64,000 nt of DNA from Branchiostoma floridae (taxonomy: Eukaryota > Chordata > Leptocardii > Amphioxiformes > Branchiostomatidae). Shown piece after piece: positions 1 to 10,929 of the stretch (the first letter of the stretch is position 1; every line of letters begins with the position of its first letter). The position numbers were made by a program, and so were the translations under genes. The stretch is taken from the NCBI RefSeq assembly GCF_000003815.2, contig NW_023365803.1, positions 90,218 to 154,217 of the forward strand, read 5' to 3'. The notes under the pieces are model-generated. The model had not been told where the DNA came from. It worked only from the letters and a program-made list of their open reading frames with translations, and did no database searches.

Positions 1-215
1 TATGTTTATGAGAGAAAAGAATCAATAAATTAATGCATGGCTACAATCTCACCTATGTCTTTGGAGAGAAAAGTCAAAATCAATAAAAGTACTGCATGGT
101 TACAATCTCTGACCTATGTCTTTGGAGAGAAAAGTCAGATCAGTAACATATAATGCATGTATCTGTATCTGTTGAGAGAAAAGTCAAAAAGAATAATACT
201 TCCTGCATGACTTTG
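1..215 (+). repeat. 60-bp tandem repeats (GCATGGCTACAATCTCACC type)
   Basis: Diverged 60-bp units containing GCATGGCTACAATCTCACC, TATGTCT/TATGTTT and GAGAGAAAAGT, ending at a CA tract. The same unit family recurs at 2640-3105, 8850-8975, 12135-12340 and 14775-15112. Confidence 0.8.
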
Positions 216-279
216 ATCAAATTTGTGTCTGTTTATTACACACACATGGACACACAGGCTGAGTCCTGCAGGCAGGCAT

Positions 280-286
<7 letters not shown>

Positions 287-318
<32 letters not shown>
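287..318. repeat. CA microsatellite
   Basis: Pure (AC)n tract. The block B counterpart (about 12422-12438) is shorter, so the locus varies between copies. Confidence 0.95.
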
Positions 319-322
<4 letters not shown>

Positions 323-1154
323 CTCAAATGGTACTGCAAATAAATGAAAATGAAGGTAAAGGAATGTAAACATTTTAGATTTTGCAGAATATGCACTTCC
401 TAATTCATGTGTTAATGTTACATAGAACAATAAACACTGCACTTGTTGGTTGGTCAATCCTTATGTCGATACCTTCAAATGACAGCCTGGTACATGTATA
501 TGCCTGGTATCAGTAACACAAACATACATGGAACTAGAATCATAAAAAAGTACCTGCCTACAAGACAAATATAGCTAGCCTAACTGAATTGAAGTCTTAA
601 AAAGGCTTTCCTTTCCTTCAGTAACTTGACTGGCCGATGTGCTTTTAATGATGGAATCTGAATTTAGAATAAACTCTCAATCACTCACTATCCAAGGTTT
701 GATTATACTGCTGCTGGAGTCCCTGACGTATCTGATATCTAAGATTGTATTCTTAAGTTGTACATCGTGGTTAATTAAGACTTCTATGTGGATCCAATAT
801 CTGTTGTTCATCAACAAGTGGCCCAGGATCCAATTCTGAATCTGCAGTGTCGTCCACACTGCTCACATATGAACTGGATCTGACTCTGACTCTGCTCCCT
901 GATCACTGCTGCCGCAGTTGCTTTATGCCTGCGTCAAGCCTCTTACTCAGACAACTGGCATCTCCAAGACAAAACTCATTAACTGCAGCTGGCATCTCAA
1001 ACATGTTAGTTTATTAGTTTGTTGTGATACTCTTCGGTGCTTTCAACGAGGTTTTAATTTTATCCCCCCCCCCCAGGTCCTTGTCAATTGCCCTTGGACT
1101 TATCTTTGATCCAGGTCTGTACCAAACATATAAAATAATACTTGATACATGTAT

Positions 1155-1453
1155 NNNNNNNNNNNNNNNNNNNNNNNNNNNNNNNNNNNNNNNNNNNNNN
1201 NNNNNNNNNNNNNNNNNNNNNNNNNNNNNNNNNNNNNNNNNNNNNNNNNNNNNNNNNNNNNNNNNNNNNNNNNNNNNNNNNNNNNNNNNNNNNNNNNNNN
1301 NNNNNNNNNNNNNNNNNNNNNNNNNNNNNNNNNNNNNNNNNNNNNNNNNNNNNNNNNNNNNNNNNNNNNNNNNNNNNNNNNNNNNNNNNNNNNNNNNNNN
1401 NNNNNNNNNNNNNNNNNNNNNNNNNNNNNNNNNNNNNNNNNNNNNNNNNNNNN
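1155..1453. other. Assembly gap, 299 N
   Basis: Run of N in block A. The equivalent sequence exists in block B at 13270-13576. Confidence 1.
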
Positions 1454-2496
1454 GACAGATAATTGGTCTTTAATCCGAACCTAACCAATATGTCATGTAC
1501 ATGGGACAACCTACACTGACTGGACAATACCGTGATTCTAACATTCTATGGACAGGTGAAGACACTCATATGTACTCAAGACAACATATCTCCTTACAGA
1601 ACAAACACTGATTTTTAACTCATTACCTATGCATATGCATTTACACTTATATGATGACAAACCAAGGATCCTTGGACAAACACATGAGGCCAGGCCTTTT
1701 CGGCATAGTGGGCCGATACGCTGTGAACTGGAAAAACAACGCTGTAAAAAGCCCGCTTCGCTGCAAAAAAGTAAGGGAAAAAATAAAAAAATAAAATATC
1801 GTAGTAAAAATACATAAGCACACGCCAAGCACGCGCCCTCGCTGTTTCGGAAAGTTTTAAGCTCGAAGGGAGGTGTTTTATAGCACCGGTTCGCCGTACC
1901 GCTGTCTCGCAGCCCCTCCCACCCGGGACTGTCCTTGTGTTCCCGCGGAAATATATACAGAGTAGTGAGAGGTCCTTGATTAGCCGGGTGGGATCCCTCC
2001 CTAGAACAGCCAATATGTATAAGATTTCCCGCGAATCTCCTTATTTAGAAAGCTGGGATGATCGACACAGAGGCTGTTACTAGTAGTTGCATCATTCTTT
2101 ATTAAGCGCGGAAAATAGAATCAATTCTTTCTGACACATTTCTAGAGCAAGAACGGGATGCGTTCCCAAATTTCCTGTTCTAACTTTTGCGTGTGCCGCC
2201 CTGTGTTATATCGCGCCAAAAAAAAAGGTTAAAAGAGTAGCAAGTGTGCCTTGACGAAGATACTTGCGCTATAAATAAGCGCTTCAACTTCAGATGGCAC
2301 CCTGGACAATATTATAAGTACTGTTAAGCTGTTTGTTTGTTGTTTATGAGTTTTTAGTTGGCTTTGAAGCTTTGACCCGAAATATTGTTACGTCAAACTG
2401 CTGAAGAAAAGTTAAGTGACTGCTACGATTATCGTACATATGTCCCAAAAAACTGATAAAATAAGCCTTCTCAATAGCCTAAAATGCAAGAGCTAC

Positions 2497-2530
2497 CGAG
2501 GGGGCTTTGCCCCCTGGGTCCCCTTTGGCA
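2497..2530. repeat. G-rich hairpin motif
   Basis: GGGGGC-TTT-GCCCCC forms a perfect hairpin inside a G/C-rich patch. It is duplicated in block B at about 14625-14640. Confidence 0.6.
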
Positions 2531-2639
2531 GTAGCCCCGGACCCCTGCCCGACGCTGTGCAAAAATCCTGGCTAGAACACTGAACAGAATCAGTAACCTC
2601 CTGTGTGGCTATAATAACACCTGTTGCTATGGATTCACA

Positions 2640-3105
2640 ATTAGTAAGAGTACTGCATGTCTGCAATTTCAACCTATGTTTGTGGAGAGAAAAGTATGAT
2701 TCAGTAAAACTTACTGTATGGCTACAATCTCACCTAAGTTTGTGAAGAGAAATGTAGCTATCGTCCTACCTAGTCCCTTGACCTCCAGGTCGTTGGGGGG
2801 ACAATGTGAGTTGGACAATGTACGAATCAGTAAAACTGACTGCATGGCTACAATCTCACCTATGTTTCTTGAGAGAAAAGTATGATTCAGTAAAACTTAC
2901 TACATGGCTGAAATCTCACCTATGTTTGGGGACAGAATTATAACATTCAGTAAAACTTACTACATGGCTGAAATCTCACCTATGTTTGGGGAGAGAATTG
3001 TAAAATTCAGTAAAACTTACTGCATGGCTGAAATCTCACCTATGTTTGGGGAGAGAATTGTAAAATTCAGTAAAACTTACTACATGACTACCATCAAACC
3101 TGTGT
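2640..3105 (+). repeat. 60-bp tandem repeats
   Basis: Seven or so units. The last three (2895-3085) are nearly identical (GCTGAAATCTCACCTATG, GGGGAGAGAATTGTAAAATT). An insert near 2757-2820 breaks the series. Confidence 0.85.
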
Positions 3106-3188
3106 CTGTTAATTAGACACACAAATATGCATGAAATTGCATATGCACAACACACAGACACACTGCGCCTGAACGCTTTAAGTGTGCA

Positions 3189-3192
<4 letters not shown>

Positions 3193-3234
<42 letters not shown>

Positions 3235-3240
3235 CACACA
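3193..3240. repeat. CA microsatellite
   Basis: (AC)n followed by CACTCACACTCACACA. Counterpart at 15197-15245. Confidence 0.95.
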
Positions 3241-3904
3241 GGAAAGTGTACAATAGGAGAAACTGCCCTTTTACAGCTTGTTCCTTGGCCTTTTGTCAGG
3301 TTTGCAGAGCCGCTCTATTGGAGAATCACCCACAGCTGTTTCTTTTCGTAGTCAGTTCTGCTGCAGTGGCTGTTATTCCATCTGCAATAAAAATGAAAAT
3401 AAAGGTAACCAACCTACTTCTCAAGATGGTATCTGGCTATCTGCCTTTAACACAGACAGAAAACCCAAACTTCTAATCCAGCATTATGCGACATAATATA
3501 AGTTGAAAAAAAACTCTATTGTTACTTTGTTATCTTATCATTCCTGAGAAATGCGACGTAGTTTCTTACCTTCATGAAGGCTATGGACAGGAGCCATAAT
3601 GGACGGTTAATTTCCCTCCAACTTTGACAGCTTCTTAAAACTCCAGCCAGGCCAGGAGTAACTCACCAACCACTTGTATGCATTGCAGCAACTGTGAATT
3701 TATACACATAGCATTCATCAATTTGTCATGGTCAACTTATTGTTAATGTCTATTTCAGTCTCAATGTAATATGTGCCTTTAGTGGCTTTACATTTATACT
3801 ATGCAAAAACTTAGGTCATATAAGATTGAACCTGTTATCTCATCGTCTTCTCCCCATTATTCCTCATTATTGTTAAAAATCATTTAAATCTATCTGCTGA
3901 ATCA

Positions 3905-3912
3905 CCACTCAA
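3905..3912. repeat. Left 8-bp target site duplication CCACTCAA
   Basis: It directly precedes the terminus GGTAGCGGGAGC at 3913. The same octamer follows the opposite terminus at 62993-63000 and occurs once at the uninterrupted site 15916-15923. Confidence 0.8.
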
Positions 3913-4378
3913 GGTAGCGGGAGCATGGTAAAGTCCCATTTATGCAAATGAACCTACCTACATATGGACACATGTTAACACATGTCAATGTGACATGCAT
4001 TACCATAGGTAATAGTATACATTAACCACACAGACACTCTTATGTACTCTCAGTCATCCTACCTGTGTATGATAGATCCTCATGCATCCCTGTGCATTCC
4101 CATTCATCCTACGCATCCTCATGCATCCCCGTGCATTCCCATTCATCCTACGCATTCCCGTGCATCCCCGTGCATTCCCATGCATCCTACGCATCCCCGT
4201 GCATTCCCATTCATCCTACGCATCCTCATGCATCCCCGTGCATCCTTATTCATCCTACACACCCTCATGCATCCCTGTGCATTTCCATTCATCCTACGCA
4301 TCCTCGTGCATTCCCATTCATCCTAAGCATCCCCATGCATCCCTGTGCATTTCCATTCATCCTACGCATCCTCGTGCG
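3913..4378 (+). repeat. Foldback arm 1: unique terminus plus CATCC minisatellite (left end)
   Basis: About 165 bp of unique terminal sequence, including an ATGCAAAT octamer near 3942, leads into tandem 10-bp units of the type CATCCTCATG, CATCCCCGTG and CATTCCCATT grouped in a roughly 39-bp higher-order repeat. The arm runs into a 100-N gap at 4379. It is most similar to the reverse complement of 62992-62120 and less similar to 59380-59850. Confidence 0.85.
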
Positions 4379-4478
4379 NNNNNNNNNNNNNNNNNNNNNN
4401 NNNNNNNNNNNNNNNNNNNNNNNNNNNNNNNNNNNNNNNNNNNNNNNNNNNNNNNNNNNNNNNNNNNNNNNNNNNNNN
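4379..4478. other. Assembly gap, 100 N
   Basis: Exactly 100 N, the usual placeholder for unknown size, between the left minisatellite arm and element 2. Confidence 1.
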
Positions 4479-4882
4479 GGCTAAGGAGTAGTTTACGACC
4501 CAAAGCATTGACTTTTTAGCCCGACGCCAATACCGGGCGTCGGCGGTCAAATACAGCTCCGATGCAACGCGTCTCGCGTCGGGGGCCGACACAACTGCGT
4601 CGGGCGGCTAAGGAGTAGTTTACGACCCAAAGCATTGACTTTTTAGCCCGACGCCAATACCGGGCGTCGGCGGTCAAATACAGCTCCGATGCAACGCGTC
4701 TCGCGTCGGGGGCCGACACAACTGCGTCGGGCATTGCATCGCGTCGGGCATTGCATCGGGCATCGCATCGGTCACTGCATCGCATCGGTCACTGCATCGC
4801 ATCGGTCGCTGCATCGCATCGGGCGCTGCATCGCGTCGGGCCTTTCACTGTGTCGAGGATTAAGTCCTTATCTCGGGGATTA
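4479..4882 (-). mobile_element. CCGACGC-rich foldback element 2 (partial, gap-truncated)
   Basis: A 127-bp unit beginning GGCTAAGGAGTAG is tandemly repeated exactly at 4479-4605 and 4606-4732. Each unit holds the hairpin CCGACGCC/GGCGTCGG. Next come CATCG-type short repeats (GCATCGCATCGGTC) and a terminus ending CTCGGGGATTA at 4882. The reverse complement of the whole lies at 58849-59270. The other end is lost in the 4379-4478 gap. Confidence 0.75.
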
Positions 4883-4894
4883 ACGGATTAACTC

Positions 4895-5205
4895 CACATG
4901 GGACCTTCACACCTACCTGTCAATATTGGTGTGTATTGACAGCGGTTCTGGCCCCCAGAGTGCATGCGATGTAAAACTGATACGCGACTGCACAACCTGA
5001 CCTGACGTACGTAAACGGACTTTATACTGTTATTTTACCAAACAATTTTAGAAGAATATGAATGAAGAAATTACGGGTGGGTATCAAAATAGGCTTCTCC
5101 TCTAGCCTTTGCCTGTTGTGTATTATTTCTACAAAGCACCTGCTAACAATCACAGGATTACTCAAGCATAGAAATACACATCCAGAAAATTGAGCAAGAG
5201 ATTCA
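4895..5205 (-). repeat. Inverted-terminus block R, copy 1
   Basis: Reverse complement of 58515-58850 with high identity, including the shared stretches CTGACCTGACGTACGTAAAC and GGGTGGGTATCAAAATAGG. It is part of the collinear inverted homology between the two ends of 3913-62992. Confidence 0.85.
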
Positions 5206-5211
5206 TATCAA

Positions 5212-5530
5212 TGTTAAACTGAAACGCGTCTTACCACCTGACCTGACGTTTGTAAACAGACATTATATTAGTAATTTAACCAAATAATGTTAAAAGAATA
5301 TATATATATACGGGTGGGTATGAATATCAGCTCATCGCTAGCCTATCCCTGCGGGTGTGTATTTCACAAATTTACCTGCTAACAACCAGAGGTTGAAAGA
5401 TACAGATTCAGGAAATGACGCAAGAGACTCATATAATCAAAACTACTCTATTTAATAAATCAATTGGAAACACCTTTGTCAGAAAACACGTTATAACAGA
5501 CGATATCAACCTTGCTATAAAGCTATTTAC
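5212..5530 (-). repeat. Inverted-terminus block R, copy 2, plus one 105-bp unit
   Basis: A diverged repeat of 4985-5205 (shared CTGACCTGACGT, ACGGGTGGGTAT and CCTGCTAACAA), followed by GAAACACCTTTGTCAGA and CTATAAAGCTATTTACAT, which match the reverse complement of the 105-bp tandem units at 56819-57125. Its inverted partner on the right is 57030-57345. An AT microsatellite lies near 5298. Confidence 0.65.
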
Positions 5531-6091
5531 ATGTGTAACTTAACGAGGAATGTACAAATTTATTAACTGACAAATTTGTTAAACAAAAAAAATTAATAAC
5601 TAGTACCTTGACTTTATTTAAAAACCACATTAAACAAATATAGTGCAAAAGAGGTGCTAAAGTTCAACCAGAAACATTAGCTTTTTCATGGCTCGAAATA
5701 CCACCTGCATATGCCGCGTAGTGCAGGTAACATTGCAGATGTGCAGGTAATTCTGAATTTCTGATGCCCACCTGCACCTAACCTGCACTGGTCCATGTTT
5801 TGTGTTTTACTTTGACTTAATTCAAACTGCGACAATAATGATACAATGTGGACACTAGGCAGCAGACTTATATCGTAACCACATACACATACAATAAAAA
5901 AACAAATATCAAGTAAGATAAAATAGTTGATACTCTTGAAAACAATTGCAGCTGGAATGTGTGCATGATAAGATAAGAGTTTACAACTAAACAGATGCAC
6001 GGCTGGAAGTCATCGTTTAGTAGATGTCTTACTCTTGAAGTGCATTGGAAAGTTGCCTTTTGATGACAAGGTCACATAAACCCTGGAGCGT

Positions 6092-6505
6092 AGGAGTGGG
6101 TACTGATACAGTGTACTGGTACAAAACTGGCTTTTCTTATTGGACCCGTCCGGAAAAAACGGACCCTAAAAAAATTCGGTGGACCAGGTGTTGGACCTAT
6201 TGGAAACTGAACAGATCATATGATCAGGCATTCACACCTTTTGGGACTGACCGGTCGAAGAAAATACAAGCGAAGTACAGTGGAGTACATAGTCATTTCT
6301 ACCAGGTTTTACAGTCAATCATACAGAGGCAGTTAGCATTGTAGGATTTTAAGACGCCAGGGGGAGTCGAATACACCGCAAAACAGATTTCTTTACAGAC
6401 AAATGGACTGTTTTGAGTATTCACTGAATCAGGTCCAGACCTGGACCTGATCCTCTGGACCTGAACAGGATCTGAACTTCTGTACCGGTACCCACCTACT
6501 GGAGT
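6092..6505. mobile_element. MITE-like inverted-repeat element, GTGGGTAC termini
   Basis: Left end AGTGGGTACTGATACAG and right end CTGTACCGGTACCCACCT form imperfect terminal inverted repeats around about 400 bp rich in AGGTCCAGACC-type inverted motifs. Diverged relatives lie at 30083-30311 and 33334-33655. No coding capacity is seen. Confidence 0.6.
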
Positions 6506-7339
6506 AGTAAAGAAATGGTAAAACATTGCTGTATGAGGCATTCAACAGTGGACATTAGTTTTTACAGGGGGCATTGTAGCAGTTGGTGCTCAACTGTTTC
6601 AGAAAAAGATCCAGGGACACATTGTTTGCCCTTGCTAGGTTTTTATATCAATGTACTATCCTGTAGGTGCATTGCAGATTTTTACCAGCTGCATTGACTG
6701 TTGAAATTAATGGCAGTGGCTTCTTGACAGATTTTATTACTACGAGATGCAGGTATATTTGTGCAGATAATAATGTCTGTGGCTGCCTGCACCAGTGCAA
6801 GTTTGCATTAAAGTATTTTGTGCCCAGTCTTTCATAAATACAATCCATAATACATTCATCTACATAAAGTAGAAACATCATGCAAGTACTACTTATATAA
6901 AGGGCAGAATTGGTGCTGAAGTATAAGAACATTTTTACTACATTACACAATCCTCATAAAACCCTTTTCTCGGTGATGATTAATTGCCGACTGCAAAGAT
7001 GGCCCTGACAAGATAAATAGATATCTATGTCACTACGACATCAGATCAGATACAGTGAATGTGCTATTTCATACATACATTGGCCAAGATATATGACAAT
7101 GTCTTCCTTATGAGAAAAGCAGAACTGGTTATAATTTTTTTTCCAGTCTTAAGACTTGAAGCTTCATTTAGTGCCATGCTAATAGTGTCACTAAGTACAG
7201 TAGGCATCATCTCAATTACACAATAGTTTAGGTTGGATTGGTACAAGATACATTGTTTATCTGCTGATGGCCTCAAATCGTCATGTTCTCTCCCCTCTCC
7301 GACTGCTGAAGGTGCTCCCATTCAGGTTCAAATCTTCAT

Positions 7340-7730
7340 CTCTATACAAATTGCCTCCTGTTGATGAGAAAGTACAGACATACATTACACCTATTCATAC
7401 TACCGCACCTGTGTTTTTTATCATACATGCGCACATACACATACAAATACATACATAAACACATACACACACATTTATGCCTGAAATTACACATACACAC
7501 ACATTCACGTAAAGGCATGCACATAGGCACAAGCTCATTATATGCGAACTTACAACTTTGGACAAGTGATAAGGTTACCTCGGCCTTGTGTGAGGATGCA
7601 GAGCTGCACTGGAGAACTTCCTACGTGTATGTTGGTTTCTGTTGGTTTCTGTTGGTAGTTGCTGGTACATGTAGTCACTTCTCCTGCAGTGGCTGGTACA
7701 GCTGCAATGATAGATCAAAGTAAAGGTAAG
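7340..7730 (+). repeat. Relative of the block A/B CA-repeat module
   Basis: ACAT/CACA-rich tracts (7430-7505), then CTGCAGTGGCTG and GATCAAAGTAAAGGTAAG, which parallel CTGCAGTGGCTG and AATGAAAATAAAGGTAAC at 3358-3410. It precedes the 75-bp minisatellite. Confidence 0.6.
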
Positions 7731-7794
7731 AAAATCAAAACACATAACTTTGCAGTGTTGTAAAGACTGGCAGATACACATTATACATCAAAAC

Positions 7795-8710
7795 TCCTGA
7801 CTGGACAAACACTGTGCTTTAACTTTATATGGAGTGGTGAGACTGAAACATACACAAGACAACATACTTCCTGACTGGACAAACACTGTGCTTTAACTTT
7901 ATATGGAGTGGTGAGACTGAAACATACACAAGACAACATACTTCCTGACTGGACAAACACTGTGCTTTTAACTTCATAGGGACTGGTGAGACTGTAACGT
8001 ACACAAGACAACATGCTTTCTGACTGGACAAACACTGTGCTTTTAACTTCATAGGGACTGGTGAGACTGAAACGTACACAAGACAACATTCCTCCTGACT
8101 GGACAAACACTGTGCTTTTAACTTCATAGGGACTGGTGAGACTGAAACGTACACAAGACAACATTCCTCCTGACTGGACAAACACTGTGCTTTTAACTTC
8201 ATATGGACTGGTGAGACTGAAACGTACACAAGACAACATTCCTCCTGACTGGACAAACACTGTGCTTTTAACTTCATTGGGACTGGTGAGACTGAAACGT
8301 ACACAAGACAACATTCCTCCTGACTGGACAAACACTGTGCTTTTAACTTCATATGGACTGGTGAGACTGAAACGTACACAAGACAACATTCCTCCTGACT
8401 GGACAAACACTGTGCTTTTAACTTCATAGGGACTGGTGAGACTGTAACGTACACAGGACAACATTCCTCCTGACTGGACAAACACTGTGCTTTTAACTTC
8501 ATTGGGACTGGTGAGACTGAAACATACACAAGACAACATTCCTCCTGACTGGACAAACACTGTGCTTTTAACTTCATAGGGACTGGTGAGACTGAAACGT
8601 ACACAAGACAACATACTTCCTGACTGGACAAACACTGTGCTTTTAACTTCATAGGGACTGGTGAGACTGAAACGTACTCAAGAGAACATACTTCCAGACT
8701 GGACAAACAC
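7795..8710 (-). repeat. 75-bp minisatellite, about 12 copies
   Basis: Units start TGACTGGACAAACACTGTGC and carry GGGACTGGTGAGACTG and ACACAAGACAACATTCC. The spacing is 75 bp for most units and 74 bp for the first ones. Because 75 is divisible by three, long open frames appear on the minus strand (up to 311 codons); they have no other coding support. A single diverged monomer exists at 1515-1610 and 13630-13735. Confidence 0.95.
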
Positions 8711-8738
8711 ACACATAGCCACACACACACATTCACAC

Positions 8739-8762
8739 ATTCACACACACACACACACACAC
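8739..8762. repeat. CA microsatellite
   Basis: Short AC tract right after the 75-bp array. Confidence 0.85.
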
Positions 8763-8849
8763 CTAATGTGCTTCTTGACTTGTTACATTTCTACTTATGC
8801 ATACACATTTACAATGATGTGATGACAAACTAATGAGAGAAAACCTAAA

Positions 8850-8975
8850 TTTTCACTTCCTGCATGGCTGCAATCTCACCATTGTCTGTGGAGAGAAAAG
8901 TCAGAATCAATAAATTACTGCATGGCTACAATCTCAACTATATTTCTGACAGAAAAGTCAGATTCAATAAATTAC
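8850..8975 (+). repeat. 60-bp tandem repeats, two units
   Basis: Two units of the GCATGGCTGCAATCTCACC type, ending where the retroelement remnant begins. Confidence 0.8.
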
Positions 8976-9441
8976 TGAGTTCTTAACCGGGAGCATGGGT
9001 TTGCTAAATAGCTCCAGCACCATCATGCCGCACTCGGAATTGGCAGGAAGGCTGGCCATCCTCCAATGTGCCTGTACAAAGTTGCACAGATACAAATGGT
9101 CAATCGTGAGGAGTTTCCACACAGCAGCGTTACAGAGGGCTCTGCGCAAACCGGGGTCCTGGTCCGCAGACTGGACCAATTTGAAGGTGATCTACTTTGA
9201 CTTGGACCCAACACATCTCAAGGCTTCAAGCGCAACGTACAGTCAGGGACCCGTTGAGAAACCAAAGTCATCCCGGCTTTGCTGGGCTTTCAACGAAAAT
9301 AAATACGTCATCACGTTTTGCAGATTTGAGCACGTCTGCAACTTCTGCTGGAACAAACTGAGCAAAAAATACAGGCATTCCGAGACGGGATGCGAACGGA
9401 AGAAGACAGACTCCAAGCAAGCCACCGGGATTACGGACTGA
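8970..9441 (+). pseudogene. Gag-like region of a tyrosine-recombinase (DIRS/Ngaro-like) retroelement
   Basis: An open frame of 148 codons from the ATG at 8995, extending a little upstream without a stop. It carries features I associate with Gag proteins of YR retroelements: W-rich motifs (SWSADWTNLKVIYFDLDP), then CWAFN and a CRFEHVCNFCW motif giving a zinc-knuckle-like C-x2-C-x9-H-x4-C (about residues 112-130), followed by a Lys-rich tail. Gag binds the element's RNA. The frame has no partner polymerase in place, so it is a relic. Recognition is from motif memory, not alignment. Confidence 0.5.
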
Positions 9442-9949
9442 CAAACTCCCGCAAAGCAAGCACGCGGATCGGTACCATGTAGCACCACCAGTTCCGTAAG
9501 ACGCGCAACAAACTATGTTCACCTCATGAGAGGTTCTGTGCCCACGCACGATTCGGCTGTTACTAGTAGTTTTCAGGTTTCGCATAAAACTCATGGTATT
9601 GATGTTTATGTATTTCCTTCAACGGAAGGTGGTGCAACATTGCACACTCAGGACGGTACGAGTATACATGCTTTTGATCCTCGCGTCAATTACAGTGGTG
9701 ACAAGATGGACTCAACTTCTGCAACAGAAGCAAGCGCGGTGTCACACAATATGGACGGTATGTTTAAATTTGGTATTGATGGTAGTTTGCGGGCTTTGCA
9801 TGAAAAACGAGTGTGGAACTACTTCTTTCCATAGAAGGCGGTCATGTTTCTTACATACCGGACATTAGTTTCCGAGCTTCCATGGAAGCAGTGATGTTTT
9901 GAGTTCCACAAAAGAAGCGCACGTAACCGGCGGGAAATGACAACTAGCC

Positions 9950-10440
9950 TTCAGCATGACTTATCGGATTATCAGCGCTGGCATGATAAAGTCATAGAGT
10001 CTGGCGTGTACGCCTGCCAAGGTGAGCGCATACCTGTCCCGAGTAAAGTACATGTCGTCACCTGACAAGCCCTTTTGGAGGGCTGTCACGACAAAGTTCC
10101 TTCCAGTCAACAGTTGCCATCACAGCTGCTGGGCCAGACCAAGAAGTCAGCTTTTGCAGCAGGCACTTACAGCAACTTCCGAACCCAGTGGAGAGAGTTC
10201 CTGTTATTTTGATTTGTTTTGGCCTATTCAAATTGAGACAAGAACATCCCATGTATATTATGTTCACAGCACTCATGCTTTCAGGTGTGGAAGAGTGTAT
10301 ATCATTCACTCATACGGAAGACAAATGCATACATTGTGCCATTACATACACGTTCCTGTGTTTCAGTTTAACTATATGTCAGGGTGATTCTAGTGTATTA
10401 CCGCCTCAGACTGTAGCAGTATATGTTTCGCTGTAGTTGA
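9950..10440 (+). pseudogene. Remnant of YR retroelement: start of pol-like region fused to N-terminal recombinase fragment
   Basis: About 9960-10045 encodes WHDKVIESGVYACQGERIPV, a pattern typical of the region after Gag in DIRS-like elements. Then 10130-10205 encodes KKSAFAAGTYSNFRTQWREF, typical of the N-terminal SAM-like domain of a tyrosine recombinase, ending at a stop. A further short piece (SSVLPPQTVAVYVSL, 10385-10435) is compatible with the same domain. Between the two parts there is no room for the roughly 1.5 kb reverse transcriptase/RNase H region, so the element is internally deleted. The order fits a single decayed copy starting near 8970. Confidence 0.45.
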
Positions 10441-10700
10441 TCCTAAGCACGTCGTCATGTTTAGATATACATGTATAAATCACTAGAGCAGGGCACGCCA
10501 ATCTGTTAGGTATATGGGTAGTTTGGCCACAACTCTGGTCAGCCTCGGCTCCATGATGTCAAGTTAAGCCAGTGTTACTACTGTTACGTTAAAAACAAAC
10601 AACTGCACTAAAAATGACCTAGCCAGCTCTATGACTTCAGACCTTGTGAGTACTTAGCAGCACCCAGTTCAAATCATGTTTTTTTGCATCATGCTGAAGC
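10300..10700 (+). repeat. Diverged direct duplication, copy 1
   Basis: Matches 10930-11345 in order: GGAAGAGTG, GATTCTAGTGTATTACCGCCTC, CACTAGAGCAGGGCACGC, TTGTTAGGTATATG, TAAGCCAGTGTTA, TAGCCAGCTCTA. It begins inside the YR remnant. Confidence 0.75.
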
Positions 10701-10929
10701 TGCTCGCAGATTGGTCTCAGACAGTTTCCAGGCTTACCTTGACTGCACCTCTGATCAGAGATATGAGTTCTCGCAGCTGCGCGATGCCAAAATAAAGACT
10801 GGTGTATTAGCTGTCCAGACACTGAGATGTCTCCACACTCCACTCCACGTAGACTTGTGATAGCCATTATCAGATACCCATATATATACATGTACATAAT
10901 GCCTTGTAGTACTGTTATAGTCAAGTTAC

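Larger units (their letters stand above)
1..3912. repeat. Segmental duplication block A (partner of 12135-15923)
   Basis: Position 1 onward matches position 12135 onward in direct orientation with only scattered substitutions and small indels, a few percent at most by eye. The match ends at CCACTCAA (3905-3912), where block A is interrupted by the inverted terminus starting at 3913 while block B runs on. The block contains 60-bp tandem repeats, CA tracts, a diverged single monomer of the 75-bp minisatellite (about 1515-1610) and no convincing gene. The 299-N gap at 1155-1453 corresponds to 307 bp of real sequence in block B (13270-13576), so the gap size is close to correct. Block A continues left of the window. 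Confidence 0.95.

Noticed and set aside
1024-1527. Frames of 106-149 codons across the first gap
   Set aside because: They consist almost entirely of N. The real sequence in block B (13270-13576) does not support a gene there.
7795-8710. CRISPR-like array
   Set aside because: Units are tandem with no unique spacers between them, and the sequence is eukaryotic.
7781-8760. Minus-strand frames of 284 and 311 codons
   Set aside because: Two different frames are open over the same 75-bp tandem array; no promoter, splice site or domain supports a protein.
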